A stretch of DNA of 64,000 nucleotides. Origin: Herbaspirillum sp. SJZ107 (GTDB taxonomy: Bacteria; Pseudomonadota; Gammaproteobacteria; Burkholderiales; Burkholderiaceae_D). The stretch is from assembly GCF_006715485.1 (NCBI RefSeq), contig NZ_VFNH01000005.1:401768-465767 (forward strand), written 5' to 3'. The notes beneath the pieces are model-generated. The model was not told the DNA's origin and made no database searches. It saw only the letters and a list, made by a program, of their open reading frames with translations. The position numbers were made by a program, and so were the translations under genes. Below, piece by piece: positions 53,037-61,989 of the stretch. Numbering within the stretch: the stretch's first letter is position 1; the number at the start of each line of letters is the position of its first letter.

Positions 53037-54551
53037 ATGAGCCTTGCCGTCTTACGCAGCCGCGCCCTGGCGGGCATGCAGGCGCCGGCCGTCAGCGTCG
53101 AGGTCCACCTGGCCAACGGCCTGCCCGGCATCCACCTGATCGGCCTGCCCGATACCGAAGTGCGCGAAGCCAAGGACCGGGTCCGCGCCGCGCTCCAGAA
53201 TTCCGGCTTCGAGATGCCTAACCGGCGCATCACGATCAACCTGGCGCCGGCCGAGCTGCCCAAGGAATCCGGCCGCTTCGACCTGCCGATCGCGCTCGGT
53301 ATCCTGGCCGCGTCCGAACAGATCCCCATCAAGGAACTCGACCGCTACGAATTCGCCGGCGAACTGTCGCTGTCCGGCGAACTGCGCCCGGTGCGCGGTG
53401 CGCTGGCGATGAGTTTTGCCATGCACCGCAGCGGCGGCCAGGCCCGCGCCTTCGTCCTGCCGCAGGCGAATGCCGACGAAGCGTCGCTGGTCACCGATGC
53501 CGCCATCTATCCGGCGCGCACGCTGCTGGAGGTCTGCGCCCACTTCGCCGCCAAGGGCGAGGATGGCCGCCTGGTGCGCTACCGCCCCGCCCTGCTGGAT
53601 GGCGCACCGGTGTACCCGGACTTTGCCGAGGTCAAGGGCCAGCAGCTGGTCAAGCGCGCGCTCGAAGTGGCGGCGGCCGGCCTGCATTCGGCCCTGCTGA
53701 TCGGTCCGCCGGGGGCCGGCAAGAGCATGCTGGCCTCGCGCTTTCCCGGCCTGCTGCCGCCGATGCATGAGAACGAGGCACTGGAAACGGCCGCGATCCA
53801 GTCGCTGGCCGGCAGTTTTTCGATTGCGCAGTGGCGGCGCCGGCCGTTCCGCAGCCCGCACCACACCAGCTCGGGCGTGGCGCTGGTCGGTGGCGGTTCT
53901 AATCCGCGCCCTGGAGAAATATCTCTAGCGCACCATGGCGTACTCTTCCTCGACGAATTGCCCGAATTCGACCGCAAGGTGCTGGAAGTGCTGCGCGAAC
54001 CGCTCGAGTCCGGCGAAATCACGATTTCGCGCGCGGCGCGCCAGGCCGACTTTCCCGCCAGTTTCCAGCTTATCGCGGCCATGAATCCCTGCCCCTGCGG
54101 CTGGCTCGGGCATCCCTCCGGCAAATGCCGCTGCACGCCCGACGCGGTGCAGCGCTACCAGGACCGTATCTCGGGTCCCCTGCTCGACCGCATCGACATC
54201 CAGATCCCGGTTGCAGCGATGGCGCCCGATGGCATGGCCGGCCTGGCCGACGGCGAACCCAGCAGCGAGGTTGCCGCGCGTGTCGGCCGCGCCCATGCCC
54301 TGCAGCTGGCGCGCCAGGGCAAGGCCAACCGCAGGCTGGGTACGCGCGAGATCGACGAGCATTGCCGGCTCGACCCGGCAGCAAGCCGCCTGCTGGGCGA
54401 GGCGATGCAGCGCCTGCACTGGTCGGCGCGCGCCTATCACCGGGTGCTGCGGGTGGCGCGCACCATTGCCGACCTGGCGGACGTCGAGCGGGTGCAAGCT
54501 GCGCATGTGGCCGAGGCGATCCAGTACCGGCGCGGCCTGAGCGAGCGCTGA
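53037..54551 (+). CDS. comM: YifB/ComM Mg-chelatase-like AAA ATPase
   Basis: 504 residues. An N-terminal Lon-like domain (about 20-145) leads to the AAA+ core with Walker A GPPGAGKSML near residue 225 and Walker B VLFLDELPEF near 302. A zinc-like Cys cluster (MNPCPCGWLGHPSGKCRC) follows, with the chelatase C-terminal domain. ComM helps branch migration in natural transformation. AGGAA precedes the ATG. Confidence 0.93.
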   Translation: MSLAVLRSRALAGMQAPAVSVEVHLANGLPGIHLIGLPDTEVREAKDRVRAALQNSGFEMPNRRITINLAPAELPKESGRFDLPIALGILAASEQIPIKELDRYEFAGELSLSGELRPVRGALAMSFAMHRSGGQARAFVLPQANADEASLVTDAAIYPARTLLEVCAHFAAKGEDGRLVRYRPALLDGAPVYPDFAEVKGQQLVKRALEVAAAGLHSALLIGPPGAGKSMLASRFPGLLPPMHENEALETAAIQSLAGSFSIAQWRRRPFRSPHHTSSGVALVGGGSNPRPGEISLAHHGVLFLDELPEFDRKVLEVLREPLESGEITISRAARQADFPASFQLIAAMNPCPCGWLGHPSGKCRCTPDAVQRYQDRISGPLLDRIDIQIPVAAMAPDGMAGLADGEPSSEVAARVGRAHALQLARQGKANRRLGTREIDEHCRLDPAASRLLGEAMQRLHWSARAYHRVLRVARTIADLADVERVQAAHVAEAIQYRRGLSER

Positions 54552-54783
54552 GCCGTGCCCTCCAATGCCGGTCATTTCCATGTCACATTTGTCGAAGACT
54601 ATTCCACTCAATATCCAGGGTGAATTTTTTATATCGATTTTGTGTTTGATAGCGTACAGACGTCGTTCATACGCTATTTTTGTAAATATAAAGAAATTAA
54701 AAGTTGAGTACAGAAATAAATGATGCAATAAATGTGAAAATTCTCACGGAAATATTTACGTAGGGAATCAAAAAATGGGGTTA

Positions 54784-54813
54784 CTGTCAGAATTTTTTAC
54801 AATTTAATGACAG
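54784..54813. promoter_or_regulatory. Dyad upstream of the PEP-CTERM operon promoter
   Basis: CTGTCA (54784-54789) and TGACAG (54808-54813) form a dyad. On the minus strand the left part reads TGTAAAAAATTCTGACA. It lies about 50-80 bases upstream of the sigma-54 element in a low-GC stretch (about 54590-54860) and could bind a PrsR-like activator. Confidence 0.45.
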
Positions 54814-54862
54814 AATATTCCTACTTTTAAAATTTCCTTTGGAAATCATATTGTTACCGCAC

Positions 54863-54878
54863 TGGCACGTTTCATGCG
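54863..54878 (+). promoter_or_regulatory. Sigma-54 (-24/-12) promoter for the PEP-CTERM operon
   Basis: TGGCACG-TTTC-ATGC has an exact -24 box, the -12 GC, and 10 bases between GG and GC. It lies about 111 bases before the PEP-CTERM gene. Apart from it and the dyad, the 437-base gap from comM holds no gene. Confidence 0.75.
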
Positions 54879-54988
54879 ATGGCGATCGATACTGGCTGCA
54901 AGTTGGACGGGACACTGCCCGACCGTAGCGCCATTACCCGGGAACACAAGATGGTCCCGTCATCCAAAACTCAGGAGTGCATGACAAC

Positions 54989-55618
54989 ATGATGAAGAAA
55001 GCGTTTGCCGCGGCAGTGCTTGCAGCGATGACGATGTCGGCCCAAGCCGGCGTGCTGATCAACGAAGGGTTCGACAATGTCGCGAGCCTCGCATCGAATG
55101 GCTGGGTTTTTGTCAGCGCCGGTACGCCGGGCGGCCTCACCAACGGCTGGTTCCAGGGCGCCGGCATTTTCAACGCACAATCGGGCAATGCCGCCTCGTA
55201 TGCGCAAGCCAATTACAACAATGCACCGGCTGGCGGCTTCATCGATAGCTGGCTGATCACCCCGACCTTCGACGCCAGCCTGGGCGCCACGATCTCCTTC
55301 TACCTGCGCGCCGCCGGCGAAGGTTATGCCGACCAGGTCAACTTCGGTTTCATCAATGCCGACGGCAGCCTGACCGGTACCGGCCTGACGACCGTCAATC
55401 CGGTCCCGGACAGCGGCTGGACCCAATACACCGCCTGGGTCGGTGCGAATGTGCTGGGATCGACCCGCTTCGCTTTCGAATACACCGGTGCCGCGGACAC
55501 CAGCAACGCCGTCGCTCTCGACAGCGTGATCGTGGACGTGCCGGAACCGGCCAGCCTGGCCCTGATCGCCGGTGGCCTGCTCGGCCTGGGCGCCATGCGC
55601 CGCCGCGCACGCCGCTGA
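54989..55618 (+). CDS. PEP-CTERM sorting domain protein (choice-of-anchor J-like)
   Basis: 209 residues from the ATG at 54989, with AGGAG 11 bases upstream; a GTG at 54977 is less likely. A signal peptide (to about residue 21, AQAG) is followed by a beta-rich domain with IDSWLITPTFD and ISFYLRAAGEG, of the choice-of-anchor J kind. The C-terminus has the sorting signal VPEPASLALIAGG, a hydrophobic helix and RRRARR. It would be processed by an exosortase, which is not in the window. Confidence 0.9.
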   Translation: MMKKAFAAAVLAAMTMSAQAGVLINEGFDNVASLASNGWVFVSAGTPGGLTNGWFQGAGIFNAQSGNAASYAQANYNNAPAGGFIDSWLITPTFDASLGATISFYLRAAGEGYADQVNFGFINADGSLTGTGLTTVNPVPDSGWTQYTAWVGANVLGSTRFAFEYTGAADTSNAVALDSVIVDVPEPASLALIAGGLLGLGAMRRRARR

Positions 55619-55645
55619 TCCAATCGTCCCTATCCGGAGAATCTC

Positions 55646-56068
55646 ATGTCGAACCTGAATACCATCCAGCGCCTGCTGGGCGCTGCTGCCGCCCTGGCCC
55701 TGTGCGCATACGCCCTGCCCGCCGCTGCTCAGCAAGCGCAGCAGGAAGCCGTCGAGTCCGTTGACGCCCAGACCATCGCCCGCGATGCAGAAACCGGCAA
55801 GCTGCGCGCCGCCACGCCCGAAGAGCAGGCTGCACTGGCCGCCGCCAAGGCGGCCCGGCAGTCGCGCATTGCGGCCAAGCCGACGCTGCAGAAATTCCAC
55901 CGCAGCGGTGCCACCGGCGCGCGCCTGACCGACGAATTCCTGTCGTCGTCGACCGCCGTCCGCACCCCCGACGGCAAGATCCAGATGATCTGCAACGAAG
56001 CGCATGGCGACCAGGCCGCTGCCGCCCACGTCCACGCAACCGCCGCCAACACCCCAGTCACGGAGTAA
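55646..56068 (+). CDS. Small secreted protein, post-PEP-CTERM-1-like
   Basis: 140 residues with a signal peptide (to about residue 28, PAAAQQ). The mature part has RDAETGKLRAATPEEQAAL and a C-terminal MICNEAHGDQAAAAHVH. It resembles the small proteins found directly after PEP-CTERM genes. There is no PEP-CTERM signal itself. Two small gaps (27 and 3 bases) join it to the neighbours. Confidence 0.65.
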   Translation: MSNLNTIQRLLGAAAALALCAYALPAAAQQAQQEAVESVDAQTIARDAETGKLRAATPEEQAALAAAKAARQSRIAAKPTLQKFHRSGATGARLTDEFLSSSTAVRTPDGKIQMICNEAHGDQAAAAHVHATAANTPVTE

Positions 56069-56071
56069 CCG

Positions 56072-57550
56072 ATGCGCACCCTCGCCATTTCGCGTTCGCT
56101 GATCGCAGCCGCCTGCGCCCTCACCTGCCTGGCCAGCCAGGCCGCCACCATCAACATCACCAGCCGCGACCCGGCCGGCGTCGGCTTCAACGACACGACC
56201 CCGGTAGCCCCGGTCGGCGGCAACCCCGGCACCACGCTCGGCCAGCAGCGCATGAACGTTTACCGTTATGTCGCCGACATCTGGGAACGCAACCTGCAGA
56301 GCAACGTCACCATCAACGTCAGCGCCGGCTGGGAAGCCCTGAGCTGCACCGCCACCTCGGCCACCCTCGGCAGCGCCGGCGCCTGGAACATCTGGCACGA
56401 TTTTCCGAATTCCAAGCCGGGCACCTGGTATCCGCAGGCGCTGGCCAACAAGCTGGCCGGCACCGACCTGAGCGCCGGCACGCCCGACGACGGCAGCGGC
56501 TACGGCAACGTCGACATCAAGACCCAGTTCAACGTCAACCTCGGCAACGCCAATTGCCTGAGCGGCTCGCCGTTCTACCTGGGCCTGGACGGCAATGCCG
56601 GCACCAAGGTCAACTTCGTCGAAACCCTGCTGCACGAACTGGGCCACGGCCTGGGCTTCTCGGTGCTGAGCGTGCAGACCTCGACCGGCAACCGCCTGAA
56701 CGCTGCCGGCACCGGCTATGTCGCCACCGGCGGTCTCCCGAGCGTCTGGGAACAGTACATGTACGACAACACGGCCCGCAAGACCTGGCTGGCCATGACC
56801 TCGGCGGAGCGCAAGGCGTCGGCCATCAACCCGCTGCAATTGGCGTGGATCGGCCCGAACGTCAAGGCCGGCTCGGGCATCCTGCGCCATATCCCGCTGG
56901 TCAAGACCAGCTCGCCGGTGGCAAGCGGCAACCGCAATATCGACTTCAGCCCGTCCGCCTTCGGCCCGGCGATGCCGGCCAGCGGCACCCTCGGCGCCCT
57001 GGCCACGCTGACCCCGCAGGCCGGCGAAACCGGTCCGGGCTGCGAGCCGTTCGACAACACCAACACGATGGCAGTCCGCGGCAAGGTCGTGGTCATCAGC
57101 CGCGGTACCTGCGGTTTCGCGGTCAAGGTGAAGAATGCGCAGAATGCGGGCGCCGTCGCCGTCCTGCTGGCCAACAACGTCGCCGGCGCCATCGCACCGG
57201 GCGGCAGCGACCCGACCGTCACCATTCCTTCGGCCGGCATCACCCAGGCCGACGGCGATGCGCTGAAGGCGGCCGTGGCTGCAGCCGTGCCGTATGGCAC
57301 CCGCGCCAAGCCGGGCACCGTCACCGTCTCGCTGGGCGTGGATCCGGTCCGTATCGCCGGTGCGGACGCCAACGGCAACCCACTGCTGTACACCCCGAAC
57401 CCGCTGGTGTCCGGCTCGTCGGTGTCGCACTGGGATGTGACCGCGGTGCCGAACCTGCTGATGGAGCCGAACATCAACGCCGACCTGACCACCACCCTGG
57501 TGCCGCCGGTCGATCTGACCGTGCCGCTGCTGAAGGACCTGGGCTGGTAA
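56072..57550 (+). CDS. Leishmanolysin-like metallopeptidase with PA-domain insert
   Basis: 492 residues with a signal peptide (to about residue 24). The zinc motif is HELGHGLGF (188-196). A possible third ligand, His453, and a Met-turn (NLLMEP, Met464) occur much later in VSHWDVTAVPNLLMEP, as in leishmanolysin. A PA domain (about 320-410; GKVVVISRGTCGFAVKVKNA) lies between. No PEP-CTERM signal. It starts 3 bases after the previous gene, so it belongs to the PEP-CTERM operon. Confidence 0.8.
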   Translation: MRTLAISRSLIAAACALTCLASQAATINITSRDPAGVGFNDTTPVAPVGGNPGTTLGQQRMNVYRYVADIWERNLQSNVTINVSAGWEALSCTATSATLGSAGAWNIWHDFPNSKPGTWYPQALANKLAGTDLSAGTPDDGSGYGNVDIKTQFNVNLGNANCLSGSPFYLGLDGNAGTKVNFVETLLHELGHGLGFSVLSVQTSTGNRLNAAGTGYVATGGLPSVWEQYMYDNTARKTWLAMTSAERKASAINPLQLAWIGPNVKAGSGILRHIPLVKTSSPVASGNRNIDFSPSAFGPAMPASGTLGALATLTPQAGETGPGCEPFDNTNTMAVRGKVVVISRGTCGFAVKVKNAQNAGAVAVLLANNVAGAIAPGGSDPTVTIPSAGITQADGDALKAAVAAAVPYGTRAKPGTVTVSLGVDPVRIAGADANGNPLLYTPNPLVSGSSVSHWDVTAVPNLLMEPNINADLTTTLVPPVDLTVPLLKDLGW

Positions 57551-57580
57551 TCGGCCGCCAGTCCGCATAGCAGAAGCCGG

Positions 57581-57616
57581 AAAGGCCGCCAGTCGCAGGA
57601 CTGGCGGCCTTTTTTC
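57581..57616. terminator. Strong terminator after the metallopeptidase gene
   Basis: AAAGGCCGCCAGTC (57581-57594) and GACTGGCGGCCTTT (57599-57612) make a perfect 14-base stem with GCAG loop, followed by T to 57615. It serves the + operon and, with AAA on the other side, possibly also the GlxA-type gene on the minus strand. Confidence 0.92.
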
Positions 57617-57624
57617 ATGCCTGC

Positions 57625-58578
57625 CTAGGCCGGCGCCGCCTGCTCGCGCGCGGCGCGCTTGATCGCCTGCGGCGGCTGGCCGAAGGCACGCAGGAAGGCG
57701 CGCCGCATGCGCTCGGGATCGGAAAACCCGGTTTCGCGGGCGATCGCGTCGATCGAGTGGTTGCTGCCCTCGATCATGGCGCGCGCCGCTTCCACCCGCA
57801 GCACCTCGATCGCGCGCGCCGGCGACTGCCCGGTCTCGATGCGGAAGGTGCGGCTGAACTGGCGCGTGCTCAGGTGGGCGGCTTCGGCCAGTTCGTCGAC
57901 CGACAGCGGCTTGCGCAGATGGCGCTTGGCGTAGTCGAGCGCGCGCTGGATGCGGTCGGATTTCGGTTCCAGCGCCAGCAGTGCCGAAAACTGCGACTGG
58001 CCGCCGCTGCGGCGGTAATGCACCACCATCCGGCGCGCGATGCCGCGCGCCAGTGCCGCGCCGTGGTCGCTTTCCACCAGTGCCAGGCACAGGTCGACGC
58101 AGGCCGTCATGCCGGCCGAGGTCCAGATGCGCCCCTCGTTGATGACGATGCGGTCTTCCTCCACCCGTACGCGCGGATAGCTGCGCTGCAGCTCGCGCGC
58201 CAGTGCCCAATGCGTGGTGACGCGCTTGCCGTCGAGCAGGCCGGCCTCGGCCAGCAGGAAAGCGCCGGTACACAGGCTGGCGACGCGGCGCGCCTCGACG
58301 CCGGCGCGGCGCAGGATGGCGAGCAGGCCGGGCGCCGACGGCGTGGTCGGCACCGTCTGGCCGGCAACCAGCAAGGTGTCGTAGTCGACACGGGCGCAGG
58401 CCTGGGTCAGCACGCCGGTTCCCGAGGAACTGGCGACCACGCCGCCGTGTTCCGACAGCAGGCTCACGGTATAACAGTTTTCGCCGGCGAGGCTGTTCGC
58501 CAGTTCATAGACGGTGCCGGCCATCAGGTGCAGGACCTGAAAACCCGGGGGAAGCAGGAAACCGATACGTTTCATCAT
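57625..58578 (-). CDS. GlxA-type AraC family regulator with DJ-1/PfpI domain
   Basis: 317 residues from MMKRIGFLLPPGF; an upstream ATG at 58605 is possible. The N-terminal DJ-1/PfpI domain (about 1-170) has the elbow ASLCTGAFLLAEAG (Cys near residue 102). The C-terminal two helix-turn-helix AraC domain (about 215-310) has LSTRQFSRTFR and GFSDPERMRRAFLRAFGQPP. Its ligand and target genes are unknown. It is single and convergent with the metallopeptidase operon. Confidence 0.9.
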   Translation of the reverse strand: MMKRIGFLLPPGFQVLHLMAGTVYELANSLAGENCYTVSLLSEHGGVVASSSGTGVLTQACARVDYDTLLVAGQTVPTTPSAPGLLAILRRAGVEARRVASLCTGAFLLAEAGLLDGKRVTTHWALARELQRSYPRVRVEEDRIVINEGRIWTSAGMTACVDLCLALVESDHGAALARGIARRMVVHYRRSGGQSQFSALLALEPKSDRIQRALDYAKRHLRKPLSVDELAEAAHLSTRQFSRTFRIETGQSPARAIEVLRVEAARAMIEGSNHSIDAIARETGFSDPERMRRAFLRAFGQPPQAIKRAAREQAAPA

Positions 58579-58716
58579 GGTCGCGGACCGATTGCGTACG
58601 TACATGGCAGAATGATACGGCACCAGCTTGGGGCGCCTGGATGCAACTCCCAGTTCAGATAGGGTCTTGCATATATGCATGTGCCACGGCCACGTCAGCC
58701 CTGCTACCATGGCACC

Positions 58717-59238
58717 ATGACAACCCGACTCCTGCCGCCGCGCGCGGCCCATGCGTTGGCTTTCGTGTGTGCCCTGGCCGCCTGCAGCCCGACCTACAAC
58801 TGGCGCGATTACACGAGTCCGGATGCGCGCTACCGCGTCACCTTCCCGGCCAAGCCGAGCAGCGCCACCCGCACCATCGACCTCGACGGCCTGCGGGTCA
58901 GCATGACCATGACCGCGGCCGAGGTCGAGGGTGCCACCTTCGCGGTCGGCGCGGCCGAGGCCCCGGATGCCGGACGCGCGCAGGCCGCGCTGGCGGCGAT
59001 GAAGCTGGCGCTGCTGCGCAATATCGGTGCGCCGCTGCCGCATGCACAGGCGGCGCCCGCAGCGGCAGGCGCCGCCCAGGTCGACGCCACCGGTACCGGC
59101 CAGGGCCGGCCGATGCGACTGGTCGGCCGCTTCGAGGCGCGCGGCACCCGCTTCTACCAGGTGATCGTGATCGGCCGCGACAAGACCGTGCCGCCCGAAC
59201 AGATCGAGCAATTCCTCACTTCCTTCACCCTGCTTTGA
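58717..59238 (+). CDS. Predicted lipoprotein, function unknown
   Basis: 173 residues from MTTRLLPPRAAH. A hydrophobic start ends in the lipobox LAAC (near residue 23), so it is probably lipid-modified. The body contains YTSPDARYRVTFPAKPS and a C-terminal EQIEQFLTSFTLL. No family is recognised. The stop is 13 bases before the ABC ATPase gene, so it may belong with that exporter. Confidence 0.7.
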   Translation: MTTRLLPPRAAHALAFVCALAACSPTYNWRDYTSPDARYRVTFPAKPSSATRTIDLDGLRVSMTMTAAEVEGATFAVGAAEAPDAGRAQAALAAMKLALLRNIGAPLPHAQAAPAAAGAAQVDATGTGQGRPMRLVGRFEARGTRFYQVIVIGRDKTVPPEQIEQFLTSFTLL

Positions 59239-59251
59239 GCCCGGTGCATCC

Positions 59252-59986
59252 ATGACCGCAGACACCCCCGCCCTTGAACTGCGCGCCCTGCGCAAGCATT
59301 TCGGCCGTCCCGCCGTCGACGGCCTCGACCTCAGCGTGCGCCGCGGCGAACTGTATGCCCTGCTCGGCCCGAACGGCGCCGGCAAGACCACCACCCTGCG
59401 CATGGTCACCGGCCTGCTGGCGCCGGACAGCGGCTCGGTCGAGGTGCTCGGCATCGACCTGGCGCGCGACCCGGCCGCCGCCAAGCGCCGCATGGCTTAC
59501 CTGCCCGACGACCCGATGCTGTACGGGAAGCTGAAACCGCCCGAGTACCTGGAATTCGTCGCCGGCCTTTGGGGCCTGCGGCCGGAGCAGGCCGAGCCGC
59601 GCGGCCGCTACCTGCTCGACTGGCTCGACCTGTCGAAGCACGCGCACGAGGTGACCGAAGGATTTTCGCGCGGGATGAAGCAGAAGCTGGCGCTGGCCGG
59701 CGCCCTGATCCATGAGCCGCAGCTGCTCATCCTCGACGAACCGCTGACCGGGCTGGATGCGGCGGCGGCGCGCCAGGTCAAGGACCTGCTGCTGTCGCAC
59801 GTGGCCGGCGGCGGCACCGTCATCCTCACCACCCATATCCTGGAGGTGGCGGAAAAGCTGGCCCAGCGCATCGGCATCATCCGCCAGGGCCGCCTGATCG
59901 CCGAAGGCACGCTGGCCGAGCTGCGCGAACGCACGCTGGGCGGCAGCCTCGAAGACATGTTCCTGCAGCTGACGGAGCAGGCGTGA
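59252..59986 (+). CDS. ABC transporter ATP-binding protein (second exporter)
   Basis: 244 residues. Walker A GPNGAGKTTT near residue 38, signature FSRGMKQKL near 137 and Walker B LLILDEPLTGLD near 155 are all present, with the switch His in LTTHILEVAE. It energises the permease whose GTG start overlaps its stop. Substrate unknown. Confidence 0.92.
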   Translation: MTADTPALELRALRKHFGRPAVDGLDLSVRRGELYALLGPNGAGKTTTLRMVTGLLAPDSGSVEVLGIDLARDPAAAKRRMAYLPDDPMLYGKLKPPEYLEFVAGLWGLRPEQAEPRGRYLLDWLDLSKHAHEVTEGFSRGMKQKLALAGALIHEPQLLILDEPLTGLDAAAARQVKDLLLSHVAGGGTVILTTHILEVAEKLAQRIGIIRQGRLIAEGTLAELRERTLGGSLEDMFLQLTEQA

Positions 59987-61521
59987 AGGCGGCGCCCGGA
60001 AGCACGCTGTGGCTGCTCGGCCACGAGCTGCGCCTGGCCTGGTACAACTCGGCCGTCAGCGGCGGCAAGCGCCGCCCCGGCATCCTCAGCATCATCGTCT
60101 GGATCGTCGGCTGGTCGGTGATGCACGGTGTCGCCTTTGCGCTGCTCGATGCGCTCGGCAGGAATCCGGTCGATCCGGCGCTGCTGGGCATACTGGCCGG
60201 GGCCGTGCTGCTGGTGCTGTCGACCTTCATGCTGTCGAACGCGCTCAAGGCATGCACGCTGGCGCTGTTCGAGCGCGGCGACCTCGACCTGCTGCTGTCC
60301 TCGCCGCTGCCCTCGCGCAGCATCTTCTCCGTGCGCCTGCTGGGCGTGGCCGCCAGCAGTGCCGCGCTGTTCCTGTTCCTGTTCACGCCCTTCGCCCACG
60401 TCGCGCTGTTCCTGGGCCGGCCGGGCTGGCTCGCCATCTATCCGACCGTGGCCGCGCTCGCGCTCGTGATTGCCTGCGCGGCCATGCTGCTGACCCTGGC
60501 GCTGGTGCGCGTGTTCGGGGCGCGCCGCACACGCGTACTGGCGCAGGTACTGGCCGCGGTTGCCGGCGCGCTGCTGTTCCTGCTGTCGCAATCCTTCAAT
60601 TTCATCTTCCGCGGCGACGACCGCGCGCTGGCGCAGTCGGCCCAAAACATGATCGAGAACGGCATCCTGGCGCCGGACAGCCCGCTGTGGCTGCCCGGAC
60701 GGGCCGCGCTGGGCGAGGCCGTGCCGCTGCTGGTACTGGTGGCGCTGGCGGCCACCGCCTGCCTGCTGACGATCGCACGCACCCATCGCTTCTTCGTGAA
60801 AGGCCTGCAGCAGGCGGCCGGCATCGGGCATGCGGCGCCACGGGCGGCGGGCGGCGTGCGCTTCCGCTTCCGGCGCAGCCTGTTCGACACCATCGTGGTC
60901 AAGGAATGGCGCCTGATCGCACGCGATCCGCACCTGATCTCGCAGGTGCTGCTGCAGCTCGTCTACCTGGTGCCGCTGCTCTTCCTCATCCTGCGTGACA
61001 GCAGCGTGTCCGGGCCGGCAATCGCTGCCGGCCTGACCCTGCTGTGCAGCTCCCTGACCGGCGCCCTGGCCTGGATCGTCATCTCGGCCGAGGATGCGCC
61101 CGACCTGCTGCTGTCCTCCCCCGCCGCCATGCGCACGATCCGCCTGGCCAAGCTGGCGGCGGCCACCATGCTGCCGCTGCTGGTGGCGGCACTGCCCCTG
61201 CTGTGGATGATCGTACACGGAGCGCTGGCCGGGCTGATGATCGCCTTCACCGTCACCGGCGCGGTGCTGAGCGCGGGGCTGGTCGTGCAGTGGGTCGGAC
61301 GCCCGGCCCTGCGCAGCAATTTCAAGGCGCGCGGCAAGGAAAACTTCCTGTGTTCGATGCTGGAACTGGCCGTCACGCTGTCATGGGGCGGGCTTGCATG
61401 GACCATGGTGTCGCTGCTGGGGGCAGCGGCCGACTGGATGGTGGCCGCGGCTGCCGCTGCCCTCGCGCTGGCGCTGCTCACGCTCGCGCTGGCCTGGCTG
61501 TTCCGGCGCCGACCCGCCTGA
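59983..61521 (+). CDS. ABC transporter permease (second exporter), GTG start
   Basis: 512 residues. The GTG overlaps the ATPase stop (GTGA), so translation is coupled. About twelve hydrophobic segments are seen, in two halves around a central soluble loop (about 275-310). No known sugar- or drug-specific motif is seen. It would form an exporter with the adjacent ATPase and maybe the upstream lipoprotein. Confidence 0.85.
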   Translation: MKAAPGSTLWLLGHELRLAWYNSAVSGGKRRPGILSIIVWIVGWSVMHGVAFALLDALGRNPVDPALLGILAGAVLLVLSTFMLSNALKACTLALFERGDLDLLLSSPLPSRSIFSVRLLGVAASSAALFLFLFTPFAHVALFLGRPGWLAIYPTVAALALVIACAAMLLTLALVRVFGARRTRVLAQVLAAVAGALLFLLSQSFNFIFRGDDRALAQSAQNMIENGILAPDSPLWLPGRAALGEAVPLLVLVALAATACLLTIARTHRFFVKGLQQAAGIGHAAPRAAGGVRFRFRRSLFDTIVVKEWRLIARDPHLISQVLLQLVYLVPLLFLILRDSSVSGPAIAAGLTLLCSSLTGALAWIVISAEDAPDLLLSSPAAMRTIRLAKLAAATMLPLLVAALPLLWMIVHGALAGLMIAFTVTGAVLSAGLVVQWVGRPALRSNFKARGKENFLCSMLELAVTLSWGGLAWTMVSLLGAAADWMVAAAAAALALALLTLALAWLFRRRPA

Positions 61522-61596
61522 CCGGTGCGGCGGCGCACCGACGGCGCCCGGCGAGACGTGTTATCGTTTAGTTACTGATCGTTTGACGAGAACACT

Positions 61597-61944
61597 ATGC
61601 TGATTACCTTTAAAACCAAAGCCTACCCCAACGTCATGATGTACCAGGAGCACGCGAAGCGTATCCTCGACCTGCTCAACAAGGATGCGGAGGCTGAACG
61701 CGGCGTCATCACGTCCCAGGAAGCGACCCAGGCCGTTACCGTGCTCGAGCGCGAAATCGAGGAAAGCCGCAAGCACCAGGCCACCGACGAGATGGAACAG
61801 GACGTCAAGGCCCACCATGGCGACAACGAGGACGCCGAACACGAAGCGATCGAGGCCGTGAGCTTCTCGACGCGCGCGTATCCGCTGCTGGAAATGCTGC
61901 GTGCGGCACGCGACCAGGGCACCGACATCCTGTGGGGCGTCTGA
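61597..61944 (+). CDS. DUF1840 family protein
   Basis: 115 residues. It starts MLITFKTKAYPNVMMYQEHA and ends in FSTRAYPLLEMLRAA and DILWGV, both typical of DUF1840, a small cytoplasmic protein of betaproteobacteria. The centre is rich in Glu and His. Function unknown. It is separated from the exporter by 75 bases. Confidence 0.88.
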   Translation: MLITFKTKAYPNVMMYQEHAKRILDLLNKDAEAERGVITSQEATQAVTVLEREIEESRKHQATDEMEQDVKAHHGDNEDAEHEAIEAVSFSTRAYPLLEMLRAARDQGTDILWGV

Positions 61945-61970
61945 GCGCGGCCTGCATCCGATCCTGAAGC

Positions 61971-61988
61971 CGATCCCTGCGGGGATCG
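61971..61988. terminator. Hairpin between DUF1840 and the diguanylate cyclase genes
   Basis: CGATCCC (61971-61977) and GGGATCG (61982-61988) form a perfect 7-base stem between two convergent stops. No T-tract follows, so a terminator role is only possible. Confidence 0.35.
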
Positions 61989-61989
61989 C

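Noticed and set aside
57625..59493. A 622-codon frame extending the GlxA-type gene to 59493
   Set aside because: The part above about 58605 is antisense to the lipoprotein and ABC ATPase genes and has no AraC or DJ-1 content.
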